From: a virus
Virus record (IMG/VR): IMGVR_UViG_3300005842_000022
Coordinates: 1-43,300 of that record
DNA: 43,300 bases
Reading direction: 5' to 3' (one strand)
Shown here: positions 37,027-43,300 of the stretch, in pieces
How positions within the stretch are numbered: the first letter of the stretch is position 1
How the letters are laid out: every line of letters starts with the position of its first letter
Notes under the pieces: generated by a model
The model's database searches: none
The model's input: the letters and a program-made list of their open reading frames with translations, nothing else
Told to the model about the DNA's origin: nothing
Program-made: the position numbers and the translations under genes

Positions 37027-39096
37027 ATGGCCCCCCGTCTATGCCTGAACATGATCGTCAAGAACGAAGCTTCGCGCATCTTGCGAGCGCTGGACTCGGC
37101 GCGCGAGCATATCGTCAGCTTCGCCATTCTGGACACCGGATCGACCGATGGCACGCCAGAGATCATCAAAGAGTGGGCTGAACTACACAATGTACCCGGC
37201 GATATCGGTCGGGGACGTTTTGAAACTTTTGCGCAGGCCCGCAACGATGCCCTGGTACTTGCTCGCAAGCGCGACGACTGGGACTATCTGCTTTTGTTTG
37301 ATGCGGACATGGAGCTGGTGGTCAGTAGCCCCGATTGGCTCTACGGTGTTCTCGCCGAATCCCACGACATGTATCAATGCGCTGGAGCGTTGCATTACCA
37401 AAATCGAAGGCTGTTAAGCCGGCATTCCAGCGCCGTCTATGTCACCCCCACGCATGAGTTTCTTGCCGCCCAGACCGGCGGCTGTATCCCTATGGCGAAA
37501 GCCTTCTTCATCGACCACGCCGACGGCGCTAACCGCAAAGACAAGTTCATCCGCGATATCAGGATCTTTAAGAAGGCACTCAAAAATGGCGAAGAGCCGA
37601 AAGACCGGATCTACTATTACCTTGCACAAAGTTATCGCGATGCCGGCAAGCCTGCTGAAGCAATCAAGTGGTATCAGCGACGTGTCGAGCTTGGTGGATG
37701 GCATGAGGAAGTCTGGTCTGCGTATACAAACATCGCTGCATGCCACCGAGACCTGGGTAATATTGGAGAGTTCCTCCGATACAATATTGCTGCATACAAT
37801 TTCCGACCTAGTCGGAGCGAGAGTCTATACGATGTCGCGAAATTCTTCCGGGAAAAAGGCGAAAACCCCGCGTCGGTGATCTTCTCCGATGCCGGCATGC
37901 GCATCCCGCTGTCGACCGACGCGCTGTTCGTCAACGACTACGTCTACAAACAGGGGCTCAAGGATGAATTTTCTATCTCGGCATTCTATGTTCCTGGCCG
38001 CTATGACGATGGCTTTCGCGTTTGCGACGAGCTTGCTCTTACGCGAGGTCCATATGGTTTTTCAGCCGCCTTGGCTGACTCCAATCTCCTTCATTACATG
38101 CGGTCTCTCGTTGCTGACTGTCCTAGCCTTCGGCTCCAACAAATCGAGTTCGTAGCCGAAGAACACTGGACACCGATGAACCCCAGCGTGTGCGCGCACC
38201 GCGGGGAGCTGAAAGCGCTGGTACGCACCGTCAACTACAGGATGGACGAAGATGGCAGATACCTTATCCGATCCACAGATGGCACTGCAAATAGTTCTAA
38301 TCCTATCAATACTCGCAATTGGCTTGTCCCTCTGGATCGTGACCTCCATTCAATCACACAGATTGAACTTCTTCCAAGAGAACCTCAACCGGTTGAATAC
38401 CCTCTGGTCATCGGTTTTGAAGACGCGCGAATCTTCGACCACGACAACAACCTCTACATCTCCGCCACCGTCCGACAACGCTGCGCTGATGGACTTGCTG
38501 AACAGACGCTTGCACGCATTGGAGGACCATGTGGCGAATCGAGCGAACTCGGTGGATATGCGCGACTGGGTCTTGATGATGTTAAGCCGATGCTTAGGCA
38601 CCCTCGACTCTATGAGAAAAACTGGATGCCCATCGTCGGCGGCGACGCCATTCGCTTTATGTACCGACCCGGACATGTCGTTGATCAAGCAGGACAAGAT
38701 GTTGGAACTCAACACGTTCCGCAGCTCCGCACCGATAGTTTCTCCGGGTCCAGTCAACTCATCCGGTTTCGCGACGGCTGGCTCGGCATCATCCACGAAG
38801 CCCACGTCTACACCGACCGACCGTGGAAGCGCTACTACTCGCACCGGTTCGTCTTCTACGACCAGCTATTCCGGCTTAGCCGAGTATCGCAACCCTTCTT
38901 TTTCAAAGACAAGGTCATCGAGTTTGTGGCCGGTCTCGCCTGGCACCCGGACCCGGAAGACAAAAGGCGGGAAGCCGGGTTCGGCAAAGACCTGATCATC
39001 TCGTTCGGGTTCAAAGACTGTGAAGCCTGGTTGGCGCGCGTCGACGCCAACGAGGTCTGGAGATTCGTGTGTCGGGGTCAAGAAGAGCCAAAGTGA
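37027..39096 (+). CDS. Glycosyltransferase-TPR-beta-propeller fusion
   Basis: A 689-aa three-part protein. Residues 1-190 are a GT-A fold family 2 glycosyltransferase: NMIVKNE (8-14), LDTGSTDGT (35-43) and the DxD motif FDADME (Asp92, Asp94). Residues about 190-300 are TPR-like helical repeats (YYYLAQSYRDAGKPAEAIKWYQR). Residues about 330-680 resemble the five-bladed propeller of GH32/43/130-type enzymes, with FEDARIF, SSQLIRF and HEAHVY motifs. It could transfer sugars to the neighbouring fibres, with TPRs holding a protein or glycan partner. Donor and acceptor are unknown. A candidate promoter stands in front, and the next gene overlaps. Confidence 0.75.
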   Translation: MAPRLCLNMIVKNEASRILRALDSAREHIVSFAILDTGSTDGTPEIIKEWAELHNVPGDIGRGRFETFAQARNDALVLARKRDDWDYLLLFDADMELVVSSPDWLYGVLAESHDMYQCAGALHYQNRRLLSRHSSAVYVTPTHEFLAAQTGGCIPMAKAFFIDHADGANRKDKFIRDIRIFKKALKNGEEPKDRIYYYLAQSYRDAGKPAEAIKWYQRRVELGGWHEEVWSAYTNIAACHRDLGNIGEFLRYNIAAYNFRPSRSESLYDVAKFFREKGENPASVIFSDAGMRIPLSTDALFVNDYVYKQGLKDEFSISAFYVPGRYDDGFRVCDELALTRGPYGFSAALADSNLLHYMRSLVADCPSLRLQQIEFVAEEHWTPMNPSVCAHRGELKALVRTVNYRMDEDGRYLIRSTDGTANSSNPINTRNWLVPLDRDLHSITQIELLPREPQPVEYPLVIGFEDARIFDHDNNLYISATVRQRCADGLAEQTLARIGGPCGESSELGGYARLGLDDVKPMLRHPRLYEKNWMPIVGGDAIRFMYRPGHVVDQAGQDVGTQHVPQLRTDSFSGSSQLIRFRDGWLGIIHEAHVYTDRPWKRYYSHRFVFYDQLFRLSRVSQPFFFKDKVIEFVAGLAWHPDPEDKRREAGFGKDLIISFGFKDCEAWLARVDANEVWRFVCRGQEEPK

Positions 39097-39758
39097 GGGT
39101 GGTCACGGCCTATGTGCCAATCCAAGGGCACACCCGTACACCGCCGGAATACGGCAAGCTCAGCGAACAGCTCATCGGCGCGCTCGGCGATTTCAAGCCA
39201 ATTGTATTCCTCGAAGACACCGTCCGCCATTTGTGGATGACGCCGTTCATCGAGAAGCTCGCCGCCAACGGTCACCAGGTGCGGCACTCCGAGGGCGATA
39301 ACCCACAGAAAAACAGCGTGGAATACCATGCCGTCCAGCACAACAAGTTCGAGTGGCTGGAGCGGGCGCTGAAGCGCGACACCGAGGCCGATGTGTTCAT
39401 CTGGCTGGATATCGGCGCCATGCGCTTGCCGGGGTTCGACAGTAATACGTTGACAGAGTTCCTGCGCCGGGTTAGAAAAAATGATCTGGCAATACCTGGG
39501 TGTTGGGAGAAAAAAGACGTTACGGACTACTATCCGTGCTGGCGGTTCTGCGGCACGCTCTTTGTAGTCCCCCGTCACGATGTCCTTCCACTCAACGCTG
39601 CTTTCAAGGCTGTCACCCGGCTCTATACGCGCGCTTCGCGTAACGTGAGCTGGGAAGTGAATGACCTTGCGCGCATGGAATTAGCGAATGTCGGTCCGAA
39701 GATCCGGTGGTATCCGGCGGACCATAACGCAACCATGCTCACGGGGTACGGGTCATGA
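39093..39758 (+). CDS. HtrL/YibB-like putative glycosyltransferase
   Basis: A 221-aa protein beginning at a GTG overlapping the previous stop (GTGA). The EADVFIWLDIGAMR segment resembles the WLDxG motif of HtrL/YibB proteins, which are thought to be GT-A enzymes. FCGTLFVVPR and a late ADHNATMLTG add to that. Substrate unknown. Coupled to the epimerase gene. Confidence 0.55.
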   Translation: MRVVTAYVPIQGHTRTPPEYGKLSEQLIGALGDFKPIVFLEDTVRHLWMTPFIEKLAANGHQVRHSEGDNPQKNSVEYHAVQHNKFEWLERALKRDTEADVFIWLDIGAMRLPGFDSNTLTEFLRRVRKNDLAIPGCWEKKDVTDYYPCWRFCGTLFVVPRHDVLPLNAAFKAVTRLYTRASRNVSWEVNDLARMELANVGPKIRWYPADHNATMLTGYGS

Positions 39759-40780
39759 AACACGTTCTAGTTACCGGCGTCGGCGGCTCGATCGGCTGCC
39801 ATGTTATGGAGCATCTTTTGGTCAATACCGACTGGGAGATTACCGGCATCGACTCGTTTCGGCACAAGGGGCTGAGCGATCGGCTGCACACGAAGATTTA
39901 CCAATCGCCGCGCGTGCGGATCTTCACCCATGACTTGACCGCGCCGATCTCCGACATCCTGGCCAGCAAGATCGGCGAGGTCGACTACATCATTAATCTA
40001 GCAGCGATCAGTGACGTCGATGTGTCACTGGACGACCCGGGCTACGCCATCCGCACCAATACCGAGGTTATGCTCAACATGGGCGCCTATGTGCGGAAGC
40101 GGTGGCGCTACGAGCAGCTCAAAGACCGGCCGGTCTTTCTGCACGTCTCCACCGACGAGGTCTACGGGCCCACCGACGGCCGCACCACCCACAAGGAGTG
40201 GGACCCGATCGTGCCGTCCAACCCGTACTCGGCCAGCAAAGCCTGCCAGGAAGCCATCGCTATCTCCTATTGGCGCTCCTACGGGCTGCGGCTGATCATC
40301 GTCAATATCATGAACAATTTCGGCGAGCGGCAGAGCGGTGGCAAGTTCCCCTGCATTGTCCAGCGCGCCGTGCGCCGAGGGCTGAAGATCATCCTGCACC
40401 GGTTCGGAGGTGGCTATGGAAGTCGCTATTATTTGCATTCTCGCAACGCTGCTGACGCTATGCTTTTCCTCCTGCGTAATGTCACTCCTCATATTCATGA
40501 CCCTGGAACGGTGGACCGACCTGATCGCTACAACATTGTCGGCGACAAACAGATCGACAATAAGCAGTTCGCCAGCTACATCGCCCAAGTCCTCAACAAG
40601 CCCCTTATCTCAGAAGACATGGTCGTCACCGACCAACGACCAGGTCACGACGGGCACTATGGGCTTAATGGCGAGAAGCTGGCACGACTGGGATGGAAAT
40701 CGCCGATGACGTTCGAGCAGAGCATGAAGAAATGTGTGCTCTGGTACGAGGAGAACCCGGAGTGGTTAGACCCCTCTTGA
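39755..40780 (+). CDS. NAD-dependent sugar epimerase/dehydratase (RmlB-like)
   Basis: A 341-aa extended SDR protein. The NAD-binding loop is GVGGSIG (8-14), the catalytic STDEVYG is at 132-138, and the Tyr158-x3-Lys162 pair is intact. The retained Asp-Glu (134-135) after the Thr is typical of NDP-hexose 4,6-dehydratases such as RmlB. It would make a modified nucleotide sugar for the transferases around it. Overlaps both neighbours by one to four bases. Confidence 0.8.
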   Translation: MKHVLVTGVGGSIGCHVMEHLLVNTDWEITGIDSFRHKGLSDRLHTKIYQSPRVRIFTHDLTAPISDILASKIGEVDYIINLAAISDVDVSLDDPGYAIRTNTEVMLNMGAYVRKRWRYEQLKDRPVFLHVSTDEVYGPTDGRTTHKEWDPIVPSNPYSASKACQEAIAISYWRSYGLRLIIVNIMNNFGERQSGGKFPCIVQRAVRRGLKIILHRFGGGYGSRYYLHSRNAADAMLFLLRNVTPHIHDPGTVDRPDRYNIVGDKQIDNKQFASYIAQVLNKPLISEDMVVTDQRPGHDGHYGLNGEKLARLGWKSPMTFEQSMKKCVLWYEENPEWLDPS

Positions 40781-41433
40781 TGATATCGACCTGGCAGCCC
40801 GACGCGCTGCCGAAGGGGCGGGTTGACAGCCCCAACGATGTGTGCCGCGGGACCTACCTCTATACCTGGGGAGCGTTCCTTGAGCATCGTTTCGTCTTCG
40901 ACAAGACTCGGCAGTATGAGGAGCTACTGCCCGACGAGCTGCGCTTCGACGTCGACAGCGGTTTGCTGAATACCTCGTTCAAAACAAAACAAGCCATCAA
41001 ATGGGCTTACGAGAGGAAATACACGCATGTCTGCTATTGCCCGACCGATTGCTACATCATCGTCCCCCGTCTCCTCCGAAATCTCGCCGAGCATGCCGGA
41101 TCCGCCCACGACTATTGGGGCTTCCATACCTATGATGAGCACCATATTGGCGGAGGGTCTGCGTACGTCCTTTCCCGCCGAGCCATGGAAGCCGTTGCCG
41201 CCTTCGATTGCTACCCGGATTATGAGGATCGTTGGGTCGGATCTGCTTGCCGCGCTGCGGGTCTGGCGGCTGTTCACGACGACCGATATCGATCAATCGA
41301 GCAGCCATACTTGGCAGGAGCGATCACAACACATCTATCAATTGCTTCGGGAAGGTATGATCCTGAGACCATGCGAAACCTCCACGAAAGAGTCATCAAA
41401 GGAGCCACCTACGTGAGCGGGGACACGTTGTGA
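40780..41433 (+). CDS. GT31-like glycosyltransferase
   Basis: A 217-aa protein starting within a TGATG overlap. NTSFKTKQAIKWA, the CYCPTDCYII segment in place of a DDD motif, GGGSAYVLSRRAM and PDYEDRWVG follow the order of motifs in family 31 galactosyl/fringe-type transferases. The altered metal motif (PTD) casts some doubt on activity. Same cassette as the sugar dehydratase. Confidence 0.6.
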   Translation: MISTWQPDALPKGRVDSPNDVCRGTYLYTWGAFLEHRFVFDKTRQYEELLPDELRFDVDSGLLNTSFKTKQAIKWAYERKYTHVCYCPTDCYIIVPRLLRNLAEHAGSAHDYWGFHTYDEHHIGGGSAYVLSRRAMEAVAAFDCYPDYEDRWVGSACRAAGLAAVHDDRYRSIEQPYLAGAITTHLSIASGRYDPETMRNLHERVIKGATYVSGDTL

Positions 41434-42101
41434 GCGACATCGGCGTCATCTACATCTGTCGCTTCCCGGACCCGAATTTCCACGAGCGGCTGACCCGGTT
41501 CGTCCGCTCCTGGGTGGAGCATCCGCCGGGCACCGACTGCCAGCTCTACGTGACCTTCAAGGAGTTCACCGACCCCAAAGATATGGAGTGGGCCAAGGCG
41601 CAGGTGCAGCCGCTTATGCCGGTACACCTGTTCATCGACATGGAGCAGAACGCCTATGGTGGCGGCTGTTTTCTTGAAGCCTGCGACTATGTCAAGGAGC
41701 CGCTGATCTGCACCCTGGTGTCGACCACCGAGATCATGCACGACAACTGGCTCGCGCATCTCGCTGCCGCCTACAATATGAATAAAGCCGGCCTCGTCGG
41801 CTGTACCGGTAGTAAGGAAGGAGCCTTACATATACGCGATACTGCCATCCTTATTAAACGCAGCCTTTATCAAGGGATTAGTAAGCAGTTTGACTACACC
41901 ACCTCGAAGGACGGCTATCTCATGTTCGAGCATGGGCCGGATAATTTAACCATCCAGGTGATGCGTGCTGGACTTCCAGTGTTCGTTGTGGAAAAAGAGC
42001 GCGTCTACGAGCCGGCCGAGTGGCCGCACACCACCTACCGGGGCAACATGCACAACGTCCTCGTTCACGATCGCGGCGCCCGCGACTTCCAGGATCTTTG
42101 A
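41430..42101 (+). CDS. Putative glycosyltransferase
   Basis: A 223-aa protein from a GTG coupled to the previous stop. The N-terminal IGVIYICRFPDPNFHERLTRF and the LICTLVSTTEIMHDNWL segment look like a GT-A core in which the DxD acid pair is replaced by TTE. GCTGSKEGALHIRDTAILI resembles the acceptor-side region. Assigned mainly from context. Confidence 0.5.
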   Translation: MSDIGVIYICRFPDPNFHERLTRFVRSWVEHPPGTDCQLYVTFKEFTDPKDMEWAKAQVQPLMPVHLFIDMEQNAYGGGCFLEACDYVKEPLICTLVSTTEIMHDNWLAHLAAAYNMNKAGLVGCTGSKEGALHIRDTAILIKRSLYQGISKQFDYTTSKDGYLMFEHGPDNLTIQVMRAGLPVFVVEKERVYEPAEWPHTTYRGNMHNVLVHDRGARDFQDL

Positions 42102-42838
42102 TGCCACGCATCGAAATCTGCGTGATCGACCACCGCGACCATGACCATCAACCGGCGGGGTCGATTATTGATACGTGGTATTGGAAGCCCGGCATGCCGC
42201 CGGGGACAGAGTACGCCGATTATTGCGCGCTCTGGGAGCGCTGGGAACACCACAACCGCTATCCGCCAGAGCACGCCCCCGAGATCATTGGCTTCTTCGG
42301 CTACCGGAAATATTTATATCCCAACCTTCATATCTTTGCGTCGGATGATTGGTTGACGCCAGCGCATGCTCCAAATTGGTGGCAATGCAAAGAAGGTTGG
42401 TTCGATGATTACCGGAATTGGCTCTCTAACTATGACGGGGGTTGGTATAAGAGAGAATTGGCCCAATACGACATCCTCCAGGCGGCACCGTTTCCGCTTA
42501 CCTGCGGTATTCTAAACGATTTCGCCGTATCGCGCTCGCGCAATGACGCCATCACGATTGGTCAAGCTTTTCTCCGAGCTGGTATTTCGGTGCGACGGCA
42601 TCAAATCTACCCCTACCTCTTCATCACCCGCTGGAGCGTGTTCGACCGCATGATGCGGGAGATAGAGCCGATTCGCTTGCAGCTACACGGTAAATGTCGC
42701 GGCGAAGACAGCACCAACGAAGAATACAAAAAACGGCCTATGGCGTATGTCATGGAGCGGGTGTACTCGTTGTGGCTGGAAAACTCTGGCCTTTCCATCA
42801 AAGAGATGCCTTTGCTGCATTGCTGGGAGAAACACTGA
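42101..42838 (+). CDS. DUF4422-like glycosyltransferase
   Basis: A 245-aa protein. The YADYCALWERWEH-x10-IIGFFGYRKYL region and the late MERVYSLWLENSGLSIKEMPL match the DUF4422 family, found in capsule and exopolysaccharide loci as putative glycosyltransferases. TGATG overlaps at both ends. The last sugar enzyme of the cassette. Confidence 0.65.
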   Translation: MPRIEICVIDHRDHDHQPAGSIIDTWYWKPGMPPGTEYADYCALWERWEHHNRYPPEHAPEIIGFFGYRKYLYPNLHIFASDDWLTPAHAPNWWQCKEGWFDDYRNWLSNYDGGWYKRELAQYDILQAAPFPLTCGILNDFAVSRSRNDAITIGQAFLRAGISVRRHQIYPYLFITRWSVFDRMMREIEPIRLQLHGKCRGEDSTNEEYKKRPMAYVMERVYSLWLENSGLSIKEMPLLHCWEKH

Positions 42839-43020
42839 TGAAATATCCACAGACGTTCAAAATCCAACTGGACGCCGAAACCGCCGACCGACTATGCATT
42901 GCTGTCTTGCGCGATTGGATGAAAATGTGCGCCCCTGTTAAAAGTAAGCACGCAGACGACATCGCTACAAATAAAGAAATCTACGAAGCATGCAAAACTC
43001 TTATTAAGTTCTGGAGCTAA
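42838..43020 (+). CDS. Hypothetical protein
   Basis: A 60-aa soluble helical protein, start overlapping the previous stop. No family recognised. Confidence 0.5.
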   Translation: MKYPQTFKIQLDAETADRLCIAVLRDWMKMCAPVKSKHADDIATNKEIYEACKTLIKFWS

Positions 43021-43022
43021 CA

Positions 43023-43295
43023 ATGAAAACGATCGAACTGTCAGTGGCTGAGAAGGCGTTGCTGCGCGCAGCAGACTACATTGAGAAGCATGGTTGGTGC
43101 CAGCACCGATCCGAGACACCGACGGGTGTTTGCGCTATGAATGCTATCTATTCGGCTACGGCTGGGGAGGATGGCGCTTACGCCGCTGTACGCGAATTAG
43201 AGCGGCGGGTTAACCGCAATATTATCAACTGGAACGACAGCCCTCTCCGAACCAAGGAAGAAGTCGTCGCGACTATGCGAGGGGTATCGAGATGA
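43023..43295 (+). CDS. DUF6197-like protein
   Basis: A 90-aa protein. ALLRAADYIEKHGWCQ, GVCAMNAIYSA and INWNDSPLRTKEEVVATM follow the DUF6197 pattern seen in phages and some bacteria. Its last 38 codons lie in the right terminal repeat, and it is complete there, with a stop at 43293-43295. Function unknown. Confidence 0.65.
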   Translation: MKTIELSVAEKALLRAADYIEKHGWCQHRSETPTGVCAMNAIYSATAGEDGAYAAVRELERRVNRNIINWNDSPLRTKEEVVATMRGVSR

Positions 43296-43300
43296 AGTGC
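43181..43300. repeat. Right copy of 120-bp terminal inverted repeat
   Basis: Exact reverse complement of 1-120. Here the bases make sense: they code for the C-terminus of the DUF6197-like protein and the start of a further gene. Confidence 0.95.
43292..43300 (+). CDS. Start of a gene cut by the window end
   Basis: ATGAAGTGC, overlapping the previous stop as ATGA, the coupling used throughout this block. Only three codons are present, so the product is unknown. It suggests the original sequence continued past the end. Confidence 0.4.

Overview
The window looks like most of the genome of a tailed phage (Caudoviricetes), probably with podovirus-like morphology and probably infecting an alphaproteobacterium. 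The signs are a GC-rich genome packed with overlapping genes, a T7/P22-type large terminase and portal, a family A DNA polymerase with a primase-helicase, a large internal virion protein, and accessory proteins of a kind I associate with Rhizobiales (Bradyrhizobium-like) bacteria and their phages. Examples of the last are the Cys-rich exported protein at 15.8-16.3 kb, the DUF2786/metallopeptidase pair and the winged-helix regulator. Host and morphology are inferences. I see no integrase, CI-type repressor, RNA polymerase, tRNA or recognisable endolysin.

Layout. (1) 1-5.2 kb, plus strand: a very large virion protein, a small structural-type protein and two tiny genes. (2) 5.2-22.9 kb, minus strand: the replication and early operon. 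Its distal half (5.2-15.8 kb) holds the primase-helicase, a SNF2 helicase, a VRR-NUC nuclease, an HNH nuclease, a Cas4-like nuclease, a dNTP pyrophosphohydrolase-like protein, zinc-ribbon proteins and DNA polymerase. Its proximal half (15.8-22.9 kb) holds about 20 small proteins, mostly of unknown function. (3) 22.9-24.2 kb: a 1.3-kb non-coding control region with repeated ACCGTGT octamers, GCACATTGC repeats, an AT-rich stretch, several hairpins and a 9-bp inverted repeat over a possible promoter. It probably holds the divergent early promoters and perhaps the origin. (4) 24.2-29.3 kb, plus strand: small genes, including a Tat-signal protein, an OmpR-like winged-helix regulator and a run of membrane proteins where holin/spanin functions could lie. 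(5) 29.3-31.7 kb, minus strand: terL, an endonuclease VII homologue and terS, pointing away from the portal. (6) 31.8-43.3 kb, plus strand: portal, small proteins, three collagen-like (Gly-Pro-Thr) fibre proteins, then an overlapping cassette of sugar enzymes (a GT2-TPR-propeller fusion, an HtrL-like protein, an RmlB-like epimerase/dehydratase, a GT31-like protein, another GT-like protein, a DUF4422-like protein) and two small genes.

The strongest candidate for an undescribed system is the fibre cassette: three Thr-rich collagen-like proteins directly followed by six sugar-enzyme genes. It suggests the phage glycosylates its own fibres. Other points of note are three tandem perfect hairpins inside the start of the metallopeptidase gene, a recurring GATAGGA leader before early genes (similar to the start-associated sequences of cluster K mycobacteriophages), and a 30-bp dyad at 26.0 kb.

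The ends carry a perfect 120-bp inverted repeat. There is no major capsid protein, scaffold, tail tube or adaptor gene in the window. The simplest reading is that a late-gene segment is missing between the right and left ends, and that the inverted repeat is either an assembly fold-back or the boundary of that missing segment. A true linear genome with terminal inverted repeats cannot be excluded.
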